This document shows positions 27,104-35,358 of a DNA stretch of 64,000 bases, in pieces. The DNA is from Bryobacteraceae bacterium (GTDB lineage: Bacteria > Acidobacteriota > Terriglobia > Bryobacterales > Bryobacteraceae). Under the pieces are notes generated by a model. It was not told where the DNA came from. It ran no database searches and was given only the letters and a program-made list of their open reading frames with translations. The stretch lies in the NCBI GenBank assembly GCA_023384675.1, contig JAHDVK010000002.1, positions 124,001 to 188,000 on the forward strand, in the 5' to 3' direction. Position numbers and translations under genes: made by a program. Each line of letters begins with the position of its first letter. Positions within the stretch are counted from its first letter, which is position 1.

Positions 27104-28470
27104 GCGAAAACCTCGGGGTCGAGAGTCGAGAAAAATTCTTCGTGCAGCCGCTCCACCGCCCCTCGCAGCGCATCGTCGCTCACCACCACCGAGAGATTCC
27201 GCCGCGAAGCCCCCTGGCTGATCATCGCGATGTTGATGTCTCGCAGCGCGGCGAAAGCGCGCGAAGCCACGCCAGGCGTGTCGCGAATCGCGTCGCCGAC
27301 GAGACAAATGATCGACTGGCCCGCCACCACGGAAACCTCCGCGATGCGCGCCAGTTCACTCGTGATGTCGTCGAGCGCGTGTGTCTGGTCGATCGTCAGC
27401 GACACTGACACTTCGCTGGTCGCCACCATGTCCACGGGCGTCCGGAAGCGGTCGAAAACCTCGAAGATGCGGCGCAGAAAGCCATGCGCCATCAACATCC
27501 GCAGCGAGCGGATGTGCACCACCGTGATGCCGCGCTTGCAGGCGATGGACTTCACCGGATTCCCGGAAACCACCTGCCGCGACACAATCAGCGTGCCCTC
27601 CACCTCGGGATTGCGGGAATTCAAAATGCGCACCGGGATGTTCTTCTCCATCGCCGGCTGCACGGTGGCCGGATGCAGTACTTTCGCGCCGAAATACGCC
27701 ATTTCGGCCGCTTCGTCGAACGAAACGGTGCGGATGCGCCGCCCGCCGGGCAGCACGCGCGGGTCGCAGGTCAGCATGCCATCGACGTCGGTCCAGATCT
27801 GGATCTCCCCGGCGTCGAGGCCCGCGCCGGCGATGGCGGCGGAAAAATCCGAACCGCCGCGGCCGAGCGTGGTCGTGACACCGGCCGATGACGAAGCGAT
27901 GAAGCCGCCCATCACCACCGCGCCCTGCTCCAGCAGCGGCGGCGCCAGTTCGCGGAATCGCGCGTACGTGCGGGAATACAGCGGCAGCGCCATCGTGTGG
28001 CGGGTGTCGGTGATCAGCGCCTGCCGCGCATCCAGGTGCTTCGCGGGCACGCCGAGCGCGGGGAAAGCCAGCGCCACCAAAGCGGAGGACAAGCGTTCGC
28101 CGTGCGAGGCCGTCTCATCCCACAGCGCGGGCGTCACCGCCGCGGCCTGATTCACCGCGAGCAGCGCCGCTTCGAGCGAAGCGAACTCGCGGTCGAGAAC
28201 CGCGTCGAGCGCCGGATGCCGGTCCTCCGGCAGCAGCGCCGCGATTTCGCTCCGGTGGAACTCGCGCAACTCCTGCGCGCCCGTGAGCGCGTCGGCGAGA
28301 TTGCCCGCCGCCGCCTGCTCCGCCGCCGCCAGCAGCCGGTTCGTCGTCTTGCCCATCGCGGAGACCACCACCAGCGGGCGGCGCTCCAAACGCGCTTTGA
28401 CGATGGCCGCGACGCGCGTAATCGCGGCGGCGCTCTCCACCGAGGTGCCGCCGAACTTCATCACGATCAT
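27100..28470 (-). CDS. lysC: Aspartokinase
   Basis: Phosphorylates aspartate, the entry step for lysine, threonine and methionine. 456 aa from the ATG at 28470, giving the family start MIVMKFGGTSVES. The kinase domain covers about residues 1-285, with GRGGSDFSAAIAG (nucleotide/Asp binding) near 215-230. Two ACT-type regulatory domains occupy the C-terminal ~150 residues, implying feedback control by an amino acid. It follows asd by 19 nt and overlaps dapB by 4 nt. Confidence 0.95.
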   Translation of the reverse strand: MIVMKFGGTSVESAAAITRVAAIVKARLERRPLVVVSAMGKTTNRLLAAAEQAAAGNLADALTGAQELREFHRSEIAALLPEDRHPALDAVLDREFASLEAALLAVNQAAAVTPALWDETASHGERLSSALVALAFPALGVPAKHLDARQALITDTRHTMALPLYSRTYARFRELAPPLLEQGAVVMGGFIASSSAGVTTTLGRGGSDFSAAIAGAGLDAGEIQIWTDVDGMLTCDPRVLPGGRRIRTVSFDEAAEMAYFGAKVLHPATVQPAMEKNIPVRILNSRNPEVEGTLIVSRQVVSGNPVKSIACKRGITVVHIRSLRMLMAHGFLRRIFEVFDRFRTPVDMVATSEVSVSLTIDQTHALDDITSELARIAEVSVVAGQSIICLVGDAIRDTPGVASRAFAALRDINIAMISQGASRRNLSVVVSDDALRGAVERLHEEFFSTLDPEVFA

Positions 28471-28489
28471 GGCTGTACCGCTTCCCGGA

Positions 28490-29548
28490 TCAATCGAGAA
28501 AACCTTGCGCTTTGAGCAGTTCCGCATTCAGCACGGCCGCCCCCGCCGCGCCGCGGATCGTGTTGTGGCCCAGGCAAACGAACTTCCAGTCCAGCACCGG
28601 ACATTCGCGCAGCCGCCCCACGGTCACGGTCATGCCGTTGTCGCGCAGCGCATCGCGCCGCGGTTGCGGGCGGTTGTCTTCATGCAGGTAAAGCACGGGC
28701 TTCGGCGGCGCGGAAGGCAGCCCGAGCCGCTGCGGCTCCGCCGTGAAGTTTTCGTAAGCAGCCAGAAGCTCCTCGCGGGTCAGCCTCTTCTCCAGTGACA
28801 CCGATACCGCCACCAGGTGGCCATCCACCACCGGCACGCGATTGCAGTGCGCCGACACCACCGCGGGCAAAGGCTCGATGTGATCCCCGGCCAGCCGGCC
28901 CAGAATCTTCTGCGTCTCGATCTCCATCTTGCCTTCCTCGCCGCCGATGAAAGGAATCACATTCGCCATGATGTCCATCGAGGGCACGCCCGGATAACCC
29001 GCGCCGGAGATCGCCTGCATCGTCGTGGCCAGCACTTTCGCGATGCCGAATTGCGCCAGCGGCGCAAGGCCCATGGTCAGCGCCACCGTGGAGCAATTCG
29101 GATTCGTGGCGATTCCGCCCTTCCAGCCGCGGCGCTCGCGCTGAATGCGGATCAGCGAAAGGTGATCCCAGTTGATTTCCGGCACCAGCAGCGGCACGTC
29201 GCTCTCCATGCGGTGGTTCTTCGAATTGGAGACGACGAGGTGGCCCGCGTCGGCGAACGCGCGTTCAATCTCGGTGGCGACGGAGGCGTCCATCGCCGAA
29301 AACACCAGCTTCGGCGCCTGCGGCGAAGGCTCGCACGGCTGCACGGTCAACGCGGCCACGCGCGCGGGCATGGCGCCGTCCAGACGCCACTGGGTGGCCT
29401 CGGAATACAGCTTGCCGGCCGAGCGGTCGCTCGCTCCGGCCCAAACCATTTCGAACCAGGGATGATTTTCAAGGAACTTGACGAAACTCTGGCCCACCAT
29501 GCCGGTGGCGCCCAGCACGCCGACGGGAATCTTACTGTTGCTGCTCAT
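28490..29548 (-). CDS. asd: Aspartate-semialdehyde dehydrogenase
   Basis: Reduces aspartyl phosphate to the semialdehyde. 352 aa from the ATG at 29548. The N-terminal VGVLGATGMVGQSF binds NADP, the catalytic Cys is in TNPNCSTVAL, and SGAGYPGVPSMDIMANVIPFI and HCNRVPV follow. The NPNCSTVALTMGLAPL form and overall pattern resemble the archaeal/fungal branch of the family rather than the enterobacterial type. The ATG overlaps the stop of the upstream M20 gene (ATGA). The frame runs 88 codons further upstream into that gene without protein-like content. Confidence 0.94.
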   Translation of the reverse strand: MSSNSKIPVGVLGATGMVGQSFVKFLENHPWFEMVWAGASDRSAGKLYSEATQWRLDGAMPARVAALTVQPCEPSPQAPKLVFSAMDASVATEIERAFADAGHLVVSNSKNHRMESDVPLLVPEINWDHLSLIRIQRERRGWKGGIATNPNCSTVALTMGLAPLAQFGIAKVLATTMQAISGAGYPGVPSMDIMANVIPFIGGEEGKMEIETQKILGRLAGDHIEPLPAVVSAHCNRVPVVDGHLVAVSVSLEKRLTREELLAAYENFTAEPQRLGLPSAPPKPVLYLHEDNRPQPRRDALRDNGMTVTVGRLRECPVLDWKFVCLGHNTIRGAAGAAVLNAELLKAQGFLD

Positions 29549-30564
29549 TGCGGTTGCTCTTTCAGCAGACGCTCGACGAGCGTCCGGTATAGGGTGACGG
29601 AATCGAGAAGCTCGGCCTTCGGCACGCGCTCCCCGGAGGTGTGGGCCACGTGGATAGAGCCGGGACCGAGAAGAAACGGCCGGCCCCACTGGCCTCCAAA
29701 AGCGGGAATATCGGTAGTGTACGCGACAACGGTGGTGGCGAATCCTTCCAGCGCGCCCAGTTGCACGGCCGGAATACAGAGAATTTCCCGCGCTTCCACC
29801 AGCCCTTCGCAAGCCGTGCGTACCGCCGCCCGGATCGGTTCGGGATCCCCCACCAGCCGGAACATGAGGGAAGCCTCGGCGTGATCAGAGATCACGTTCG
29901 GCACGCGCCCGCCGGAAATCAGCCCGATGTTCAGCGTGGAAGGCCCCAGCACCGGGTCCACGGGAAGCGCGATCCCGCGCACCCGCGCCAGCGCATCCAA
30001 GAGCTTGTCAATGGCCGATTCGCCCAGTTCCGGATACGCCGAATGCGCCATTCGCCCGCTCGCGATCAACTCATAACGCAGCGCGCCCTTCGATCCCAGC
30101 GCCAGCCGGTTGGACGTCGGCTCGCCGTTGATCAGATATTTCGACCCGCGCGGGTTCTTCGCGGCGTGATACGCCCCGGCCGAGTTCCGCTCTTCGCCCA
30201 CCACGAAAAGCAGCCCGAACCCGCGCACTCCCGCGTCAAGCAATTGCTCCGCCGCGCAGATCATCGCCGCGATAATGTCCTTCACGTCGCACGCCCCGCG
30301 CCCGTGAATGAATTCGTCATCTTCCGACGATGCGAAAAACGGAGGCACGGTATCGAGGTGCGTGGAGAGCGTCACCACGGGCGCCTCGCCGAACACCGCC
30401 AGCACGTTGAAACGCCGCGGCTCCACCTCCATCTTCTCGACATTGCCTCCATGCCGCGCGGCCAGCCCGGAGAGGTGATCGAACACGCACTGCCCCACCT
30501 TCTCCTCGTTGCCGGAGATGGATTCAATGTCGATCAGCGCGCGCGTGAGTTCGAAAACGTGCAT
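29545..30564 (-). CDS. dapE: M20 family metallopeptidase, probable succinyl-diaminopimelate desuccinylase
   Basis: 339 aa from the ATG at 30564. Zinc-site residues of the M20 family are visible: His and Asp in STHLDTVPPF, bridging Asp in GRGACDVKD, Glu-Glu in VVGEERNS, Glu in INGEPTSN, and a late His in HVAHTSGE. The dimerisation/lid domain lies at about residues 165-270. Context (same operon as dapD, lysC, asd, dapA, dapB) argues for removal of succinate in the DAP pathway. The sequence style is also compatible with ArgE or LysK-type deacylases, so the symbol rests on neighbourhood. It is first in the operon. Confidence 0.8.
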   Translation of the reverse strand: MHVFELTRALIDIESISGNEEKVGQCVFDHLSGLAARHGGNVEKMEVEPRRFNVLAVFGEAPVVTLSTHLDTVPPFFASSEDDEFIHGRGACDVKDIIAAMICAAEQLLDAGVRGFGLLFVVGEERNSAGAYHAAKNPRGSKYLINGEPTSNRLALGSKGALRYELIASGRMAHSAYPELGESAIDKLLDALARVRGIALPVDPVLGPSTLNIGLISGGRVPNVISDHAEASLMFRLVGDPEPIRAAVRTACEGLVEAREILCIPAVQLGALEGFATTVVAYTTDIPAFGGQWGRPFLLGPGSIHVAHTSGERVPKAELLDSVTLYRTLVERLLKEQPQ

Positions 30565-30665
30565 GGATACAATCCGCCCTCGCGCCTGGCGACGGCAGAC
30601 CGTTTTAGAGCCGAGGGGAACTTCCAAAGTATCGAACCCGCGCCTCCTGATTCAAGCGCCGCCGC

Positions 30666-31514
30666 TCAGTACCGGCAGGCGCCGGGGGCATCCTGCACGA
30701 AATAGCGCTTGTAATTCTTCGCCTTCGGGTCCCGGCACCCCGACAGGTTCAGCAGTTCGACCTTGCGGAATTCAATCGGATGGCTCTCGGATTGCAGCGA
30801 GATCGAACCGCCGGTCAGGATCTGGCCATCGCGTTTCACCGCCGGATCGTGGTTCGTCACCGCGCCGCCGCCGATCTGCGGCCGTTGATACTCCAGCACC
30901 GTCTCGCCGTTCACCACATGGCGAATCTTCTCGCCGCCGTGGACGTGCGCCTCCACCCGCACCCACTGCTCCCCATCGAACGTCGGCGATTTCGAGCTCA
31001 CGCAATGCGTCGTGAACAGTGCGCCGTTCATCTCGACATGCGTGCCCGGCGTACATAAGTTCGCCGTCGGGCGCGGGCCCTTTCCCAATCCGCCCAGCAA
31101 TTGCACTTCGATCGAAATCGGGAAGTCCTGGTCGCGCTGCATCGTCTCGGGCAGCTGACCGTGCACCATGATGCCGCTATTGCGCGTCGCCCAACCCGGT
31201 CCGCCTGTCGCCTGCTCGCCGGTGAAGCGGTACTCCACCGCGATGATGTAGTAGGAAAAAGGCTCCTCATAGAACAGGTGCCCGAAGCGGTTGTCAAACT
31301 TCTCGTACTTGTCGTAGGCCACCTTCAACATGCCGTCTTCCACCCGGAAGGTGTTCAACGCATTCACGCCCACGTCGTAGCCCGTGATCTTCGGAATCCA
31401 GCCCTCCAGATTCCTGCCGTTGAACAGTTGGGCCCACTCCTTGCGGTCCGGGTCGTTTTGCGCGGAGGCGGCTGTCGCGCAGAGAAGGATTACGGCCAGC
31501 AATCGGAGACTCAT
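30666..31514 (-). CDS. Exported DUF1080 (3-keto-disaccharide hydrolase domain) protein
   Basis: 282 aa with a signal peptide (MSLRLLAVILLCATAASAQ). The mature part starts EWAQLFNGRNLEGWIPK, the characteristic DUF1080 opening, and forms a concanavalin-like beta-sandwich through about residue 255. Members are glycoside hydrolases or sugar-binding proteins. A C-terminal extension GCRDPKAKNYKRYFVQDAPG with flanking cysteines is a short Cys/Asp motif often seen at the end of such proteins. It lies 64 nt downstream of the large secreted protein on the same strand and may be part of that transcript. Substrate unknown. Confidence 0.87.
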   Translation of the reverse strand: MSLRLLAVILLCATAASAQNDPDRKEWAQLFNGRNLEGWIPKITGYDVGVNALNTFRVEDGMLKVAYDKYEKFDNRFGHLFYEEPFSYYIIAVEYRFTGEQATGGPGWATRNSGIMVHGQLPETMQRDQDFPISIEVQLLGGLGKGPRPTANLCTPGTHVEMNGALFTTHCVSSKSPTFDGEQWVRVEAHVHGGEKIRHVVNGETVLEYQRPQIGGGAVTNHDPAVKRDGQILTGGSISLQSESHPIEFRKVELLNLSGCRDPKAKNYKRYFVQDAPGACRY

Positions 31515-31578
31515 GCTTGCAAGGATACAGCGCCGGAAGCGCGCGGCGGAACCCGGCCAGGCCCCGCCGCGCCGCCGC

Positions 31579-34365
31579 TTACTCCATCACGAACGTGCCA
31601 CTCGCGCGCACCACGCCGCATGAAATGCGATAGTGATGCGTTCCCGTGCTCAGCCCCGAGGCCGTGAAGGAATGAAGCCGCCCGTTCGGTGTGTCCAGCG
31701 CATCGCCCGCGTCATCGCTGGTCCCGGGCGCGCTCGCGCCCACGTACACCCGGCACGCCCCGCCCGATGGAGCGACGTAGTGAAGCATGGCCGTGCCACC
31801 CCCGGCCTGCACCCGCACCTGATGAATCGGCCGGTCCGATTCAAATGCCCAACGCGGATCGCTGTACGTTGAATACATCGACAGGTCGCCGTCGGCGGCC
31901 GTGTCCTTGCAGTTCGCCCGGAACACCTCGGCGGCGCGCGCGCCAATCAGGAAGTCCTCCGACCATTGCCCCGCCGCGCACGAAAGCGCGCTGTAACTGC
32001 TGTCACCCATGTTCGTCGTGTTCGACACCACGCGGCCCGACAGCCCCGAGTAGCGTGCCGTTATCTCCGCCCAATCCAAGAAGGGCCGCCGGCAATTCAC
32101 CTGCGTGCCTGCCGTGTACGACGACCGGCCCGTGTTCAGAAATCCTCGGCCCGCGCGCAGTGTCGGCCCCGCGATCAAATTATTGCCGTCTTTGGCGACG
32201 ATATGGATTCGCTCGCTGCCGATCAGAATCACGAACGGCAGCGGCTGCGTGCACATCGAAGCGTCCGTCAGCGGGATTATGACGTCGCTCTGCAAGTTGC
32301 CCACCGGCGCCGCAAGAGTCGCAAAAACATTCAGCAGCACCGGATTCCGGTACTGGCTGTGCGCGGCCGGATCCGCGCCCGGCGTCTCCGCCGCCAGCGT
32401 ATAGGAGCGCGCCATCGACCGCGCGATCCCGCACCCGAGATCCCACGACCGGCACATGTCCATGAACACCAGCCGCACGAAAGTATTCATCCAGGGCGAG
32501 GAGTAACTGCGGACATCCGCGCCGAAGCCCTCCGAGCCCGAGGCCCCGATCAGCGGTGTGGACTGCACGAACGCCGCCACGCTCTGGGCATCCACATGAC
32601 GGCCGTAACACCACTTGCTGGCGTCGGCCGTCGGATCGTAAGGCGACGTGGTGCAAGGCTGGTAGTAGTCGCCGTTGCGCACGTCGTAGTAGCCTTCCAG
32701 CACTGCCAGCGCCTCTGTGAGATTCTGCTTCAGATAGGCGCTCTGCGGATCGTCGTCGGGGACGATGAAGGCCGCCCGGTACACATTCCACAGATGCCAG
32801 GCCATCGCGCGGTGATTCGACTCGGCAGGATGCAAATGCCCCCATCCCGTGCGGCGCTGCCAGGATGTTGTCCCCCCTGTGTTGCCCGGGGAGCCCCACG
32901 GCCAGATGGCGTGCGCCAGGAAACTCTGCTCCTGCATGAAATACCAGTCGCCCGTGATCAGATACGCCAGTTGCGCATGCGAATGCCGGTGCGCATCGTC
33001 CAGGCTCCAACCTCGCCATAGTGACATCGACGTGCTCACCGGCCCAACCGCCGCTGGTAGTCCGGAGGTCCCGAAACCGCTTGTGTTCGCCAACGGCTGC
33101 GCGTGAATCGAAAGCGGCATGCCCGTGGCGGGAACCGCACCATGATAATTCGCCAAACCCGTGCCCGATTCCCGGTGGTGATGGTACTGCGAACCCAGAA
33201 ATTCCGCGTTGCCAGTCACCACATCGAACACATCGGCGCGCATCGTGTAGAGCCAGTGCGCCTCCCACAGCGGATACATCCCCCGGTCCGGCCGCCCGCC
33301 CGTAGAGGGGTACCATGTCAGCCGGCTGCCGCATGTGCCCTCACGCGTGCAGGCGTAGGGGTAGTCGCTGTTCAAGTTGTCGTTGAAAAACGAGATCGTC
33401 GAACTGATATTGTGCGTGCCCTGCGAAGGAACATTCGCCGTAGGCACATCCACGGCCAGCTTCTTGAAGGGCGGAATCATTCTCGAATACCGCAGGTACT
33501 CGAGGTTGAAATCCGTCCGCGCCGCCCCCGGCAATAGAGTGCCATCCCAGAACGTCCGGCGCCACCAGGTTCCGCTCACGCCGCGGATTCCGGTCTTCGT
33601 CTCCACCGTACCCGCGCTCGTCTTCAGTGCGAGCGAATAGCGCTGGTCCTGCCGCGCCGTCGTCCAGTAATTCGCCAGCAGATACTCCGCCTTCACCGCT
33701 CCCGATCCATCCGCCGGGAACGTCAGCACAAAGATCGGATGCAGGCTTCGATGCGTTGTGTCGTCGGCCCATGTGCATGTGTCATAGGGCGCCGTGCAAC
33801 CCGCGCCCGTCCATCCGAAATCATACGAACGGCCCGCGCTGGCGTCCTCCACAATGACGGAAGTCACCAGCGGACCGCGGAACCAATACGTGAAGTGGCC
33901 CGCGGCCAGCATCGTCCGCGCGTTCGCCGTGCGCGTGGTTGTGGTCCCCTTCGGGTCCGCCTCCACTTCCATCTCCGCGTTCCAGGCCCCGCTCCGGTAG
34001 TCCAGCATCTGCGGCCCCGTCAGCGCGGCCGCCTCGCAGACAGCCTGGCTGCCCAAATGGCAGGCGTCGGTCGTCCCGCGGAAATCGACGACGATACTGC
34101 CGTTCTCCGCCACCGCCGCCTGAAAATGAATCACGGCAAAGCGCACCGAACCATCGGGCCAGCGGTTCTTCACGTCGGCCTGCCACGCCGCCGCGGCCAC
34201 CCCGTCGACATGGGGCCGCGGGAAGCCCGCCACTTCCCCTTTCGCGAAGTAGCGCGGGACTTTGTGGATCTGCGCCGCCGGCACGGCCGTGGTGGCATGA
34301 ACCGTCACCGCGTTCGAAAGCGCCCACCCCGGCAGCGCCAGCGCCAGCAGCATCAGCCCGCGCAT
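31579..34365 (-). CDS. Large secreted protein, possible polysaccharide-active enzyme
   Basis: 928 aa from the ATG at 34365, which shares one base with the stop of the upstream gene (TGATG) and has GGAGGAG just upstream. A signal peptide (MRGLMLLALALPGWAL) comes first. Residues about 20-110 include NRWPDGSVRFAVIHF, resembling the RIFT-barrel N-domain of rhamnogalacturonan-lyase-like (PcRGLX/YetA) proteins. The middle (about 330-700), rich in Trp, His and Tyr, looks like an alpha/alpha-toroid. The last ~90 residues read as an Ig/fibronectin-III-like domain (FTASGLSTGTHHYRISCG). Many cysteines fit an extracellular location. No catalytic residue is assigned, and the family is not certain. Confidence 0.75.
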   Translation of the reverse strand: MRGLMLLALALPGWALSNAVTVHATTAVPAAQIHKVPRYFAKGEVAGFPRPHVDGVAAAAWQADVKNRWPDGSVRFAVIHFQAAVAENGSIVVDFRGTTDACHLGSQAVCEAAALTGPQMLDYRSGAWNAEMEVEADPKGTTTTRTANARTMLAAGHFTYWFRGPLVTSVIVEDASAGRSYDFGWTGAGCTAPYDTCTWADDTTHRSLHPIFVLTFPADGSGAVKAEYLLANYWTTARQDQRYSLALKTSAGTVETKTGIRGVSGTWWRRTFWDGTLLPGAARTDFNLEYLRYSRMIPPFKKLAVDVPTANVPSQGTHNISSTISFFNDNLNSDYPYACTREGTCGSRLTWYPSTGGRPDRGMYPLWEAHWLYTMRADVFDVVTGNAEFLGSQYHHHRESGTGLANYHGAVPATGMPLSIHAQPLANTSGFGTSGLPAAVGPVSTSMSLWRGWSLDDAHRHSHAQLAYLITGDWYFMQEQSFLAHAIWPWGSPGNTGGTTSWQRRTGWGHLHPAESNHRAMAWHLWNVYRAAFIVPDDDPQSAYLKQNLTEALAVLEGYYDVRNGDYYQPCTTSPYDPTADASKWCYGRHVDAQSVAAFVQSTPLIGASGSEGFGADVRSYSSPWMNTFVRLVFMDMCRSWDLGCGIARSMARSYTLAAETPGADPAAHSQYRNPVLLNVFATLAAPVGNLQSDVIIPLTDASMCTQPLPFVILIGSERIHIVAKDGNNLIAGPTLRAGRGFLNTGRSSYTAGTQVNCRRPFLDWAEITARYSGLSGRVVSNTTNMGDSSYSALSCAAGQWSEDFLIGARAAEVFRANCKDTAADGDLSMYSTYSDPRWAFESDRPIHQVRVQAGGGTAMLHYVAPSGGACRVYVGASAPGTSDDAGDALDTPNGRLHSFTASGLSTGTHHYRISCGVVRASGTFVME

Positions 34366-35348
34366 CAGTTTCTCCTCCCGGCATCCGCACCCACCACCGC
34401 CATCGCCGAGATGTAATCCAGGTCCAGCGTCCGCGCCGCCGCGGCGTTCGTGATCACGGATGCACCCAGCGTGTAGGACGTGTACCCGAACGGCGCCGAC
34501 GTGGACATGTCGCAGCCGCCGCCCGCCGGGCAGGCCGTGATCGTGACGGAATCGTCCAACGTCACATACAGCTTCTGCGGCGTTCCGTCCGTGTGGAATT
34601 TCACGGTGTGCCACGCTGCGTCCGCATTGACCCCGGTCGATGCTTGCGCTACCTCCCCGCCCGCGCCGTTGATCAGCGAAAACGTCCCGTCAGCGCCCTT
34701 GCCGAACGCGAACCCATGGTCGATCAAACCGTTTGCCGTGTTGACCGCGCCCACCACCAGCCGGAAGTTCGAATCCGCCGGGCTGTTCAGCCGGAAGACA
34801 AATTTCACCTCATGCTGGCGCGCCGCGTCCGCCAGCCAGTCGCCCAGCGCCGGCGCCGTCGATGTGAGGTTCACGCGCTGCATGTTCCCGCTCGTCGCGC
34901 CCGTCGTCAGCCGGAGAATCCCGACGTTCGGCCATACACCTGCAATCCCGCCGGTGCTTCCCGAGCCACCCGTCAACCAGCCCAGCGTGCCGATCTGCCC
35001 GCTCGTCGTGGACGACATTACGAAATCCTCTACCACGCAGAAATACCGCGCGTCGCCCGGCGCGCACACCGATTCGCCCCCGCCTCCGCCGGCCGCGCCC
35101 GCCACTTGCGTCCACGTGTTCGCGGCCGTGCATAAATGCAGGTTCTGTCCCGCCGCCGCGTCGGACTTGAAGAACTGCTCCCCCACCGCGCAGCCCGCCG
35201 GCAACATCGTGCCCACTTTCGCCGGAATCGTGCTCACCGCGCCGCCCGCATCCCACTCGCCCAGAATCGACCGGCTGCCGTTGATCACCGTCTCTCCCCA
35301 CAGCAGGGCAGCCAGCCCCAAAAAAAGAAGAATCATTGTTCGCTTCAT
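34365..35348 (-). CDS. Exported protein with Cys module and jelly-roll-like domain
   Basis: 327 aa with a signal peptide (MKRTMILLFLGLAALLWGET). Residues about 45-85 contain a compact module with two cysteines, CAVGEQFFKSD then NLHLCTAANTW, and are followed by a Gly-rich linker. Residues about 105-310 look like a beta-sandwich (LamG/concanavalin-like): GWLTGGSGSTG, WPNVGILRLTTGATSG, a dimer-style FRLNSPADSNFRLVVG, and a final TLDLDYISAMAV. Such domains bind or cleave glycans, but no catalytic pair is obvious. It is 10 nt downstream of the tail-fibre-like gene and overlaps the 928-aa gene by one base. Confidence 0.72.
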   Translation of the reverse strand: MKRTMILLFLGLAALLWGETVINGSRSILGEWDAGGAVSTIPAKVGTMLPAGCAVGEQFFKSDAAAGQNLHLCTAANTWTQVAGAAGGGGGESVCAPGDARYFCVVEDFVMSSTTSGQIGTLGWLTGGSGSTGGIAGVWPNVGILRLTTGATSGNMQRVNLTSTAPALGDWLADAARQHEVKFVFRLNSPADSNFRLVVGAVNTANGLIDHGFAFGKGADGTFSLINGAGGEVAQASTGVNADAAWHTVKFHTDGTPQKLYVTLDDSVTITACPAGGGCDMSTSAPFGYTSYTLGASVITNAAAARTLDLDYISAMAVVGADAGRRN

Positions 35349-35358
35349 CGCCGTTCTC

